This document shows positions 35,982 to 44,244 of a stretch of DNA of 64,000 bases, in pieces. Numbering within the stretch: position 1 is the first letter of the stretch; each line of letters opens with the position of its first letter. The stretch spans positions 41,759 through 105,758 of the forward strand of contig DATGQZ010000032.1 in the NCBI GenBank assembly GCA_035303945.1, given 5' to 3'. This DNA is from DATGMS01 sp035303945 (GTDB lineage Bacteria; Bacteroidota; Bacteroidia; Cytophagales; Cyclobacteriaceae). Under the pieces are notes generated by a model. That model was not told where the DNA came from. It did no database searches and saw only the letters and a program-made list of their open reading frames with translations. A program made the translations under genes and the position numbers.

Positions 35982-37037
35982 ATGAAAACAATAGCCATTC
36001 CCCTCTTTATTTTATTGCTGATGGTTAATACAAAACAAGCCTACTCCCAACAAGGAACCTATGCAGAAAGGCTAGGTTATCCTGCAGGCGCCAAGGTGGT
36101 GATTTTTCACGTGGATGATGCTGGAATGTCCTTTGAATCCAATCAAGGTGCAAAAATCTCGATAGAACAAGGTATGGCCAGCTCCTGCAGTATTATGATG
36201 CCTTGCCCTTGGGCAGCTGATATCGCCAAACATGCTATTGCCCATCCAGAAATGGATGCAGGGTTGCACCTCACCCTTACGTCGGAATGGAAGGCTTATC
36301 GATGGGGTCCTGTCGCCGGCAAAAGCCAAGTTCCCACTTTGGTGGACAAGGAAGGAAACCTTTGGAGTACGGTGGAGGAAGTGCTACAGCATGCTACTGC
36401 AGATGATGTGGAAAGGGAAATTCGGGCACAAATAGATCGTGCCTTAAGCTTAGGCTTACAGCCTACCCATATGGACGCTCACATGGGCACCTTGTTTGCC
36501 TCTGATGAATTTCTGGAACGTTACATTAAAGTGGGAATAGCATATAAAATTCCGGTTATGTTTCCCGGTGGAAACAACAAACTGCTGACTGAGTCCATGA
36601 TCCTCCCCATCATTCGCGAAATGAAAGCTCAGGGTACCTATACGGAAGGTATAGAAATTCCCAAGCCTAAGATATTGGAAAAAACTCCTGCGGTGGGGCA
36701 GATGATCTGGAAAGCCGGTCTTCCGGTATTGGACGATTTGCATACCATCAGCGGGAGTTGGAAGCCAGAGCATGAGGTCAGTGCGGAGGAATGGGGAAAG
36801 TACAAAGCTGAACAATGTATCAAGCTCCTAGAGGATATGGAGCCTGGATTGGCGATGGTGATTGTTCACAGTAGCGAAATGACGGATACCTTCCGCCATA
36901 TCAGCAACTCCGGGGGATCTAGATATGCCGATATGCTGGCCATGATTGATCCCACTTTAAGGGCATATATAGAAAAAGAAGGAATTATTTTGACTACGTG
37001 GCGGGAAGTTATGCGGCGAAGGCAACAGGTGAAATGA
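35982..37037 (+). CDS. Secreted ChbG/YdjC-like carbohydrate deacetylase
   Basis: Exported protein of 351 residues with signal peptide 1-22 ending at AYSQ. The YdjC/ChbG fold is marked by HVDDAGMS near residue 43 (metal-binding Asp pair), a GLHLTLTSEW motif near 93 and HMDAHMGT near 164. Known members deacetylate chitin oligosaccharides at a single position with a divalent metal. The secretion signal distinguishes it from the cytoplasmic ChbG and suggests action on a polymer or oligomer outside the inner membrane. It sits between two sialidase-like proteins. Confidence 0.82.
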   Translation: MKTIAIPLFILLLMVNTKQAYSQQGTYAERLGYPAGAKVVIFHVDDAGMSFESNQGAKISIEQGMASSCSIMMPCPWAADIAKHAIAHPEMDAGLHLTLTSEWKAYRWGPVAGKSQVPTLVDKEGNLWSTVEEVLQHATADDVEREIRAQIDRALSLGLQPTHMDAHMGTLFASDEFLERYIKVGIAYKIPVMFPGGNNKLLTESMILPIIREMKAQGTYTEGIEIPKPKILEKTPAVGQMIWKAGLPVLDDLHTISGSWKPEHEVSAEEWGKYKAEQCIKLLEDMEPGLAMVIVHSSEMTDTFRHISNSGGSRYADMLAMIDPTLRAYIEKEGIILTTWREVMRRRQQVK

Positions 37038-37076
37038 TCCTCAATCATCTAAAAGTAATTGTTACTCATAAAGATA

Positions 37077-38294
37077 ATGGCTTTGTTTCGCACTAAGATT
37101 TTAATTCTTTATATCCTCTCCTCCTTAATTGGTCTTGAACTTTTGGGCCAAACTGTTGCAAAGGACCAGGTCGTCCTTCAGGAAATGCTGCTATTTCCCA
37201 TGCAAGAGCAACATGTACACGGCAGCAGCATCGTGTCACTTCCCAATGGCGATTTTCTGACTGCTTGGTTTCAGGGTTCTGGAGAACGTACTGCGGATGA
37301 TGTCAAGATTATGGGCTCCCGACTAGCGAAGGGAGCCAAAGGTTGGAGCGAGCCTTTTGAGCTTGCCGATACCCCCCACCTCCCCGACTGCAACCCTGTC
37401 CTTTTCTTAAATGATGAAGGCAAGCTCTTTTTGGTATGGATTGCTGTTCAGGCCAACCGTTGGGAGCATTCTGTATTAAGATTTAGAACCTCCAGCAATT
37501 ACCAAGGTCCGGGCGCCCCGGTATGGGATTGGCAGGATAACATCTTGCTTAAACCCGGTGATCAATTTGCCCAAGAAGTTGCTGCCAAACTCGCCGATTT
37601 GCCCCGGCTCACCGCAGGCTGGGCAGAATATGCTCCCGATTATGACAAGATGATCATTGCCGCTAGTGAGGATCCGACTAAAAGAAGTACTGGCTGGATG
37701 ACCCGTATCAAGCCTTTGATACTGGAATCCGGTAAGATCTTATTACCGCTCTATTCTGACGGCTTTAACCTGTCAATAGTCGCAGTATCAGAAGATCAAG
37801 GCCGATCATGGCTTCCTAGCCTTCCCATTGTAGGTAGAGGCCCTATTCAACCGGCTTTGGCGCAAAAGAAAAACGGGGAGATTGTGGCCTTGATGAGAGA
37901 CAGTGGGGATGCGCCCGCCAGGGTTCAAAAAAGCATCTCGAAAGACGAGGGACAATCCTGGAGTGCTGCGGTCAAGACAGATATACCGAACACGGCCAGC
38001 GTGGAGTTATTGGTATTGCAAAGCGGTCATTGGGCATTTCTTGGGAATGATATAGATGACGGCCGTTATAGGGTAGCACTTTATCTATCCGATGACGAAG
38101 GTGAAAGCTGGCAATGGCAGGTTTATCTGGAAGACGAGCCCAAAGGCAGCGGCGGTTTCTCCTACCCCAGTTTGATTCAAACGGATGATGGATTTTTACA
38201 TCTGACCTATTCCTTTCATCTGAATAAGGAAGGAAAAACGATCAAATACATCACACTTGATCCGGAAAGGGTATTCAATAGCAAAAAACCTTAA
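37077..38294 (+). CDS. Second sialidase-like protein (Asp-box propeller)
   Basis: Exported protein of 405 residues related to the gene at 34862. The ATG at 37077 gives MALFRTKILILYILSSLIG, an ordinary signal peptide; an upstream in-frame TTG is less likely. Asp-box units are SEDQGRSW, SKDEGQSW and SDDEGESW. It shares the HVHGSSIVSLPNGDFLTAWF opening, NPVLFLN, the RGPIQPALAQ segment and the late SYPSLIQTDDGFLHLTYSF. It is longer than its paralogue, with an insertion around RWEHSVLRFRTSSNYQG. It is the third gene of the operon (39-base gap). Function probably glycan hydrolysis or binding; substrate unknown. Confidence 0.78.
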   Translation: MALFRTKILILYILSSLIGLELLGQTVAKDQVVLQEMLLFPMQEQHVHGSSIVSLPNGDFLTAWFQGSGERTADDVKIMGSRLAKGAKGWSEPFELADTPHLPDCNPVLFLNDEGKLFLVWIAVQANRWEHSVLRFRTSSNYQGPGAPVWDWQDNILLKPGDQFAQEVAAKLADLPRLTAGWAEYAPDYDKMIIAASEDPTKRSTGWMTRIKPLILESGKILLPLYSDGFNLSIVAVSEDQGRSWLPSLPIVGRGPIQPALAQKKNGEIVALMRDSGDAPARVQKSISKDEGQSWSAAVKTDIPNTASVELLVLQSGHWAFLGNDIDDGRYRVALYLSDDEGESWQWQVYLEDEPKGSGGFSYPSLIQTDDGFLHLTYSFHLNKEGKTIKYITLDPERVFNSKKP

Positions 38295-38334
38295 CAGCAA
38301 ACGCGCTGTAGCTGTGTACTTTCGGTGCTAAAGC

Positions 38335-38715
38335 CTACTGATAATCATTATTTACCTCTACCCAATATCCTGACGGATCCCGGAAGAAGATCTGTCGGAT
38401 ACCGTCAGGACGGATATGAATCTTGTTCTTATTCCCCCGGGCATCTTCAAAGGAAATGTCGTTTGACTGAAGCTTTATGATAAATGCATCTAAGTCGTCC
38501 ACGCTTAAGCAAAGATGGTTGCTTCTTCTAAAGACCAACTCTTTCCAGGGTTCTTCAATCAGGTGCAAGGTCCCACTGCCCAGTTCAAACCAACGGTGAA
38601 GTCCGTCCTTGAAGGGTTCCTCCACCTCTCTAAGTCCAAGAATATCTCTGTAAAAGTCGCCACTTTCTTCCACGCTTTTAACAAGTATGGCTACATGACT
38701 GAATTTGGTATGCAT
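38335..38715 (-). CDS. VOC/glyoxalase-fold protein
   Basis: Small vicinal-oxygen-chelate protein of 126 residues, about the size of a single-subunit VOC enzyme. The metal positions can be placed: His6 in FSHVAILV, Glu in RWFELGSG, His in RSNHLCLSV and Glu in SGYWVEVNND. The family includes glyoxalase I, dioxygenases and fosfomycin-resistance-like proteins, and nothing here decides between them. It is a single-gene unit. Confidence 0.78.
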   Translation of the reverse strand: MHTKFSHVAILVKSVEESGDFYRDILGLREVEEPFKDGLHRWFELGSGTLHLIEEPWKELVFRRSNHLCLSVDDLDAFIIKLQSNDISFEDARGNKNKIHIRPDGIRQIFFRDPSGYWVEVNNDYQ

Positions 38716-38810
38716 CTTAAGCTTGTGTTAACTCCTTCTTAATGGGTGATTGGTAAAAGCATCGATAATAAATAGCAGACAAAAGTAGCGGGGTAACCCG
38801 CTCCTTAATG

Positions 38811-40445
38811 TTATTCCTCAAAATGGAAGGCTAATTTCTCCGCCTCATCAAACAACTTTATCGCCTGCTGGTAGACCTCATTGATATCGTTGATGACCTT
38901 ATAGAAGGCGTTGTCATCATAAATATTGCGTCCCATATGGGCTTTGATCAAGATCTTAAGGTACTCTTTTGATTTACTATAATCCTTTTCGTCAAAGGGT
39001 ACCTTATTCTTTTCGGCTACTTTAATCAGCTGTTGAAGCATAGCATCCGATACTTCGAATTTGTTATAGTACTCTTCAAAGCTCATGTTTTCGAAATGCT
39101 TCTTATTTGCTTCCAGATAATCCAAGATGAACTCTCGGTGTGAATCCGTCCCAAAAATCTTGTTCACATAGGTGCTGATCATGGTGGTGTCCCAAGGAAC
39201 GAAATAATCCGGCATAATTCCCCCTCCACCATATACCGTACGGCCTTTCACGGTTTCATACTTCAGACTATCGTTAAACTTGATACTATCAGCATTAAAG
39301 AATTCCCCATGGTCTAGACGGTTGATCCAATCCAGATTATAATCCTCCTCGCCCTCGCCGTATGGCTTCTGTATAGACCTTCCAGATGGGGTATAATACC
39401 TGGCAATGGTCAATCGAAGCTCCGCACCGTCGGAAAGGTCTATCGGCATCTGGACCAAGCCTTTGCCAAAGGACCTTCTGCCTACAATAAGACCTCGATC
39501 ATTGTCTTGAATAGCGCCAGCAACAATTTCAGATGCGGATGCACTGCCTTCATTGATCAATACGATGACAGTACCTTCTTCAAAAGCACCCGCCCTGTTA
39601 GCAAAGGCTTTCTGATTGTATCTTGGGAGTTTGCCTTGCTGCGAGACAATGACAGCGTTATTTCCAAGAATCTCATCAGCCACGTTTATGGCAGCGCCCA
39701 TATAGCCCCCAGGGTTGCCTTGAAGATCAAGAACCAGCTTGGTCATCCCCTGCGCCTTCAACTCACTCAATGACTTCACAAATTCGTCATAGGTGGTAGC
39801 CGCAAATCGGGTTATCTTGATATAGCCGATCTGATCATCGATCATATATGATGCATTGATGCTATACTGCGGGATCTTATCCCTGGTAATAGCATAATGT
39901 ATTAAATCTTCATGATTCTTCCGCTTAACATCAATATTGACGACGCTGCCTTTAGGACCTCTTAAAAGATCAAACACATCGCGATTGGTAACACCCGTTC
40001 CGGCTACTACCTTACCATCAACTTTGATGATCTGGTCGTTGGACTGGATCCCCAGTTTTTCGGAAGGTCCTCCACTGAGAGGAGCCACTACATATATGGT
40101 GTCTCTTAAAATTCCAAATTCAATTCCGATACCATCAAATTCACCCTCCAGTTGGGATTTGGCAAGGGCAGCATCTTTTGCGGTGATATAGCTGGAGTGG
40201 GGATCCAGCTTCTCCAGCATTTTCTCTATACCATACTCCACGAGTTCATTGGTGTCCACGCTGTCCACGTAATCCCTATTGATATAGGTGAGGACTTCTT
40301 GGATGCGGTAGATGGCTGATTTGAGGTCGTTCCGGTCCGACTTAGGTCCGGCAAAGGTAGCTCCGATCCAGATACCTGCCGATACGGCCAGCGCCAATAT
40401 GATAGGTAACCTGATCTGTGCTTTCGTGTTCTTTTCTTCGCTCAC
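38811..40445 (-). CDS. S41 family C-terminal processing peptidase
   Basis: Periplasmic tail-specific protease of 544 residues. A single N-terminal hydrophobic helix (about 12-32) anchors or exports it. A PDZ domain lies at about 100-180 (IYVVAPLSGGPSEKLGIQSNDQI). The Ser-Lys dyad of the S41 fold is in GSASASEI (residues 300-307) and GKGLVQ (Lys328). A long C-terminal region of about 200 residues ends in coiled-coil-like ALKLFDEAEKLAFHFEE. The only possible start in frame is a GTG at 40445, with an AGAGGA stretch a few bases upstream serving as the ribosome-binding site. Such proteases trim outer-membrane and secreted proteins. Confidence 0.9.
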   Translation of the reverse strand: MSEEKNTKAQIRLPIILALAVSAGIWIGATFAGPKSDRNDLKSAIYRIQEVLTYINRDYVDSVDTNELVEYGIEKMLEKLDPHSSYITAKDAALAKSQLEGEFDGIGIEFGILRDTIYVVAPLSGGPSEKLGIQSNDQIIKVDGKVVAGTGVTNRDVFDLLRGPKGSVVNIDVKRKNHEDLIHYAITRDKIPQYSINASYMIDDQIGYIKITRFAATTYDEFVKSLSELKAQGMTKLVLDLQGNPGGYMGAAINVADEILGNNAVIVSQQGKLPRYNQKAFANRAGAFEEGTVIVLINEGSASASEIVAGAIQDNDRGLIVGRRSFGKGLVQMPIDLSDGAELRLTIARYYTPSGRSIQKPYGEGEEDYNLDWINRLDHGEFFNADSIKFNDSLKYETVKGRTVYGGGGIMPDYFVPWDTTMISTYVNKIFGTDSHREFILDYLEANKKHFENMSFEEYYNKFEVSDAMLQQLIKVAEKNKVPFDEKDYSKSKEYLKILIKAHMGRNIYDDNAFYKVINDINEVYQQAIKLFDEAEKLAFHFEE

Positions 40446-40575
40446 TGTGTCCTCTTTTTATAAGTTGTTATTGCAATATTTTATAAAATTCAATAATATC
40501 CAAACATAAACCTTAACATCATTTGGATGGCATTGGTTTTTGGTAAACGAAATTAAATGAGTTTAGGTAAGCGTT

Positions 40576-40609
40576 TTTGCCTTTTTTTGAGACAAAAAAA
40601 TTACTTTTG
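40576..40609 (+). promoter_or_regulatory. Bacteroidota promoter for the hemerythrin gene
   Basis: TTTG at 40576-40579 and TACTTTTG at 40602-40609, spaced 22 bases. The ATG at 40616 begins only seven bases after the -7 box, so the transcript would start at or next to the ATG and the mRNA could be leaderless. Confidence 0.65.
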
Positions 40610-40615
40610 TAATAT

Positions 40616-41374
40616 ATGTCAGCACCAAAAAACATACCGAAAAGGCCTATCGGCGAATTGGTAGAACAAAACTACGTTTTTGCTGCTGTACTCCATTATT
40701 TCGGCATAAGTTTTTTTGAATATGAGGAAAGTTCTTTGGACGAAGTTTGTAAGAAGTTCAAAGTAAACCCCTTGCAGGTCATGCAGGAGCTGGAAAGTTG
40801 GGCAGCAAAGAAAGAACCCACTCCCGAGGAGCTTTACCTCCACCCAATAGAAGTGCTGGTAGAATATTTGAAGAAGAAGCATCATTATTTTCTACGGCAT
40901 GAACTGCCATTTCTTTCCAGCATGGTGGCTGGAATTCGTCCCGAAAAAAAGTATGAGTCGCTTTTGTCGGATATGCGGTTGATGTTTCCGCTGTTTGTGG
41001 ACGATTTTATCCACCATATTCACGAGGAAGAAAATACCTTATTTAGAAGGATCAACCTGCTGCACCAGATCGAAAGAGGGGAATATAATATCGCAGACGC
41101 CATCAAACTATTGGACAGCACGCCCATCTGCGACTTTGCTGTGGAGCACGAGGCCCATGATGATGAGATGGAAGGCATCAGACGCCTGACGTCCAATTAC
41201 AAATTGACGCCCCCCATTACGGTAACGATGAAGGTGCTGTATCACGAATTGCAGAACTTCGAAAAAGAATTGATCATCCATGCCAAAATTGAAAACGATC
41301 TGCTGTTTCCAAAAGCTATCGAGTTGGAAAAAGACGTGAGGAGAAATCTCATCAAAAAGATAAAGTGGAATTAG
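40616..41374 (+). CDS. Hemerythrin-domain protein, Ric/ScdA-like
   Basis: Protein of 252 residues. Residues about 1-65 resemble the ScdA_N segment of Ric di-iron repair proteins, but the CCGG Cys pair is replaced: HYFGISFFEYEESSLDEVC. The remaining 170 residues are a hemerythrin helix bundle; histidine and acidic residues are in HHYFLRHELPFL, FIHHIHEEENTLFRR, EHEAHDDEMEGIRR and ELIIHAKIENDLLFPKA, enough for a di-iron site. Ric proteins repair Fe-S clusters after nitrosative or oxidative stress. It heads the operon with ruvX, def and a nitrilase-like gene, with no gap before ruvX. Confidence 0.8.
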   Translation: MSAPKNIPKRPIGELVEQNYVFAAVLHYFGISFFEYEESSLDEVCKKFKVNPLQVMQELESWAAKKEPTPEELYLHPIEVLVEYLKKKHHYFLRHELPFLSSMVAGIRPEKKYESLLSDMRLMFPLFVDDFIHHIHEEENTLFRRINLLHQIERGEYNIADAIKLLDSTPICDFAVEHEAHDDEMEGIRRLTSNYKLTPPITVTMKVLYHELQNFEKELIIHAKIENDLLFPKAIELEKDVRRNLIKKIKWN

Positions 41375-41788
41375 ATGGCTAGGATATTAGCAATTGATCT
41401 AGGAACAAAAAGGACAGGAATTGCGGTTACTGACGTATTGAAACTGATTGCCAATCCTCTTGAAACGGTGGAAACCGCTAAACTGTGGACTTACATTGAA
41501 AATTATATTCAAAAAGAGCCTGTAGATACAATCGTGGTGGGGCATCCCAAGTCCTTGGATGGCTCCGATACACAAATGACCAAGCCTGCCATCAGCCTCA
41601 AAACAAAACTGGCAAAAAAATATCCGGACATTAAGGTAGTACTGGTGGATGAACGCTTCACCTCCAAAATGGCCTTGAGGACCATGATTGAAATGGGGAG
41701 CAAGAAGAAAGACCGGAGAGAAAAGGCCGGAAACCTGGACAAAGTCAGTGCTACAATCATTTTACAGACGTATTTAGACCAACTATGA
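41375..41788 (+). CDS. ruvX: Holliday junction resolvase-like protein RuvX/YqgF
   Basis: YqgF/RuvX family protein of 137 residues with the RNase H-like fold: AIDLGTKRTGIAVTD at the start with the first catalytic Asp, IVVGHPKSLDGS near 54 and LVDERFTSKMA near 88. Known members resolve Holliday junctions and act in pre-16S rRNA maturation. Its ATG follows directly the stop of the hemerythrin gene, and its stop overlaps the def start by four bases. Confidence 0.92.
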   Translation: MARILAIDLGTKRTGIAVTDVLKLIANPLETVETAKLWTYIENYIQKEPVDTIVVGHPKSLDGSDTQMTKPAISLKTKLAKKYPDIKVVLVDERFTSKMALRTMIEMGSKKKDRREKAGNLDKVSATIILQTYLDQL

Positions 41789-42339
41789 TATATCCTATCG
41801 TTTCCTACGGGAACCCAATTTTAAAGAAAGAAGCAGAAGACATAAAAGACGGAGATGATCTATCCGCATTGATTAAGGATATGTTCGACACCATGGACAA
41901 TGCCAACGGCGTTGGCCTAGCTGCACCCCAGATTAATAAAGGCATCCGTTTATTTGTTATTGATAGTTCTTTGATGATTGATGAAGAAGATGATGAAGTA
42001 GGGATAAGAAGGGCTTTTATTAATCCTATTATACTGGACGAATACGGCGATGAATTTTCTTTTGAAGAAGGCTGCCTCAGCATCCCGGATGTTCGCGCAG
42101 AAATCATCAGGCCCGAAACCCTCACCATTGAATATTATGATGAAAATTGGAACCTGAAAGAGGAAGAGTTTTCCAAAATGACCGCCAGGGTAATCCAACA
42201 TGAATATGACCATTTGGAAGGAATTCTTTTTATAGATTATCTCAAGGGCTTAAAGAGGAGAATGGTAAAAGGTAAATTGATAGACATCAGTAAGGGCAAA
42301 GTACCTACGGATTATCCTATGATATACCCCTTGAGGTAA
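41785..42339 (+). CDS. def: Peptide deformylase
   Basis: Metallohydrolase of 184 residues that removes the formyl group from nascent N-terminal methionine. The three family motifs are clear: GVGLAAPQI near residue 40, EEGCLSIP near 94 (metal-binding Cys) and QHEYDHLEG near 137 (two His and the catalytic Glu). An extra loop between motifs 1 and 2 (LMIDEEDDEVG) is acidic and would be variable in the family. Its start overlaps ruvX by four bases and its stop overlaps the next gene. Confidence 0.95.
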   Translation: MIYPIVSYGNPILKKEAEDIKDGDDLSALIKDMFDTMDNANGVGLAAPQINKGIRLFVIDSSLMIDEEDDEVGIRRAFINPIILDEYGDEFSFEEGCLSIPDVRAEIIRPETLTIEYYDENWNLKEEEFSKMTARVIQHEYDHLEGILFIDYLKGLKRRMVKGKLIDISKGKVPTDYPMIYPLR

Positions 42340-43142
42340 TGGCAGAAAATTTGAAAATCGCTTTAATTCAAACGGATCTATATTGGCAGGATAGAGGTGC
42401 AAATCTGGCGGATTTGGAAGAAAAGATCTGGGCTATACAACAACCTGTCGATCTCATCATCCTGCCTGAGATGTTTCCTACCGCTTTTACCATGAATGTA
42501 AAAGAGATGGCTGAGCCCATGAACTTCACCACCACCAAGTGGATGAAGCAGATGGCCGCTCAAACCAAAGCAGTGATCACTGGAAGCGTGATTATCAAAG
42601 AAGGACACCGTTATTACAATCGGCTACTGTGGGTGACGCCTGAGGGAGAAATAAGCAATTACGACAAGAGGCATCTGTTCCGCATGGCCCATGAGGAGCA
42701 ATATTTTGCCATGGGAGAAAAGCAATTATTTGTCACCCTTAAGGGCTGGAAAATTCTTCCACAGGTATGCTATGACTTACGCTTCCCCGTGTGGGCCAGA
42801 AATACCTGTGATGAGGAGGGAAAAGGCCTGTATGATCTGGTGTTTTATATTGCTTCTTGGCCGGCACCCAGAATAGGCGCCTGGGATATTTTGTTAAAAG
42901 CCCGTGCCGTAGAAAACCTAGCCTTCTGCGTTGGGGTCAACCGTGTCGGAGACGATGGCAACGGTATTCCCCACAATGGCCATTCCGCGGCATATGATTA
43001 TAAGGGCCAGACTTTGGCTTTTGCTGAGGATCGAGAGGAAATCATGGTTGTGGAGTTGGATTATAAAGCACTTCAAGCTTATCGGGATAAATTTCCTGCG
43101 TGGAAAGATGCCGATTCCTTTCAGATTCATCATAAGCAATAG
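42339..43142 (+). CDS. Carbon-nitrogen hydrolase, omega-amidase-like
   Basis: Nitrilase superfamily enzyme of 267 residues with an intact Glu-Lys-Cys triad: Glu44 in LPEMFPTAF, Lys110 in NYDKRHLF and Cys144 in QVCYDLRFP. The pattern matches the YafV/Nit2 omega-amidase branch, which hydrolyses alpha-ketoglutaramate and alpha-ketosuccinamate, clearing products of glutamine transaminases. Its ATG shares one base with the def stop, so it is in the same translation-coupled operon. It is cytoplasmic; no signal peptide. Confidence 0.85.
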   Translation: MAENLKIALIQTDLYWQDRGANLADLEEKIWAIQQPVDLIILPEMFPTAFTMNVKEMAEPMNFTTTKWMKQMAAQTKAVITGSVIIKEGHRYYNRLLWVTPEGEISNYDKRHLFRMAHEEQYFAMGEKQLFVTLKGWKILPQVCYDLRFPVWARNTCDEEGKGLYDLVFYIASWPAPRIGAWDILLKARAVENLAFCVGVNRVGDDGNGIPHNGHSAAYDYKGQTLAFAEDREEIMVVELDYKALQAYRDKFPAWKDADSFQIHHKQ

Positions 43143-43145
43143 CGA

Positions 43146-43907
43146 TCAACTTTGCCCCGATCGCGTCTTCTTTTTTCTATCTGTCGCTTTTTTATCCCCG
43201 CTTACTCCTAACTTTTCGCTTAAGACGTTCAGAAAATGGCTGCGAATACCCATTACAATTAATAACTGCGCCAAAAGATAAGTACCAATGATCATAATAG
43301 CCGCATCAGGTAAGGGCCGATAGAATAGATCCATTAGGTAAATCCCCTGCGACACAAAAAACAAGAAGGAGCCAAGCATCACCTGCCAAAAGCTTTCTGC
43401 TTGGGTTTTCCTGAACCTTTCCCTCGCTGTCGTCACCATAATGACCATCACGCAAATATGTATGATGATGGGAATTTTCATGGACCCTAACTTGTAGTGA
43501 ATCAAAAAATAAAGGATCGCTGTCATAAAGTAAAACGGTAGATTGTACAAAAACAGCCGGATGATGTAGAAGCCGGAAAAGTTAGTCGCATTCCGCTGCG
43601 AAAGCTTAAAAGCGAAAATATAACAGATGAAAGCCATCAGATATGCACCCAATCCATAGGAGAAAAGCCGTGGAAACATCATCAGCATATCCCCGACCAA
43701 AGAAAACACCAAAGCTGCCAACACACTTTTTCGTAGAAAGCTCCCTTGAATGAGCTTTGAGCCTTTGGTAAAATAGATGATTAAGGAAAGTAAAATAACG
43801 GGCTTTGTCCATAGGTGGTATTCCCTAAGATTTTGAGCGATCAAAGCTAAATCGCTAATGCCGGCGATCATATATACATATAGCCAAAGGATATCTTTTC
43901 GATTCAT
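43146..43907 (-). CDS. YhhN family membrane protein, lysoplasmalogenase-like
   Basis: Integral membrane protein of about 253 residues with about eight helices. The YhhN/TMEM86 signature SLVGDMLMMFPRLFSYGLGAYLMAFICYIFAF lies in the middle (I quote only its key elements: GDMLMM, GLGAYL, FICYIFAF). Family members cleave the vinyl ether bond of lysoplasmalogens, though bacterial roles are less clear. The start at 43907 (MNRKDILWLY) was chosen; a GTG 57 bases upstream would add a basic extension. It is convergent with the nitrilase-like gene, four bases apart. Confidence 0.75.
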   Translation of the reverse strand: MNRKDILWLYVYMIAGISDLALIAQNLREYHLWTKPVILLSLIIYFTKGSKLIQGSFLRKSVLAALVFSLVGDMLMMFPRLFSYGLGAYLMAFICYIFAFKLSQRNATNFSGFYIIRLFLYNLPFYFMTAILYFLIHYKLGSMKIPIIIHICVMVIMVTTARERFRKTQAESFWQVMLGSFLFFVSQGIYLMDLFYRPLPDAAIMIIGTYLLAQLLIVMGIRSHFLNVLSEKLGVSGDKKATDRKKKTRSGQS

Positions 43908-44104
43908 TTGCTCGGTCAATAGATGCTTAAATATAGGGATTCTTTGGGACCTGAAAAGCCTCACAAATGCTTTAATAATCCCTTAAAGTTGCTCGAATCA
44001 TCCCCCTTAAAAAACCATAACAATTATCCCCTCTTTTTTTATAGCTTCTGTAAAATTTTGTGAAGCTTAAAAAGGCATAACGTCTAAAAAATTTTATACC
44101 AAAG

Positions 44105-44134
44105 TTGATGTTAATCAATTGTTAACTAACTTTG
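44105..44134 (+). promoter_or_regulatory. Bacteroidota promoter upstream of the Oar-like receptor
   Basis: TTG at 44105-44107 and TAACTTTG at 44127-44134 are separated by 19 bases, an exact match to the Bacteroidota consensus. It would give a leader of about 105 bases. A second exact -7 box, TACCTTTG at 44192-44199, lies closer to the ATG but has no -33 element. Confidence 0.7.
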
Positions 44135-44191
44135 TGAATAAATGTTAAATCTTTAACAGAAACAAAATAATTAACACCATTTCTATCCCCT

Positions 44192-44199
44192 ACCTTTGT
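44192..44199 (+). promoter_or_regulatory. Second -7 box for the Oar-like receptor
   Basis: TACCTTTG fits TAnnTTTG exactly; no TTG or TTTG lies at the -33 distance. It would give a leader of about 39 bases, so it may be an alternative promoter or a chance match. Confidence 0.4.
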
Positions 44200-44244
44200 A
44201 TCGGAATTGAATATCCATCCATCTTATCCAAAACATAATTTATT

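Noticed and set aside
34862..38294. A sialic-acid degradation locus
   Set aside because: The sialidase-like proteins lack a visible RIP motif, and no N-acetylneuraminate lyase, ManNAc epimerase or NanT-type gene is present.
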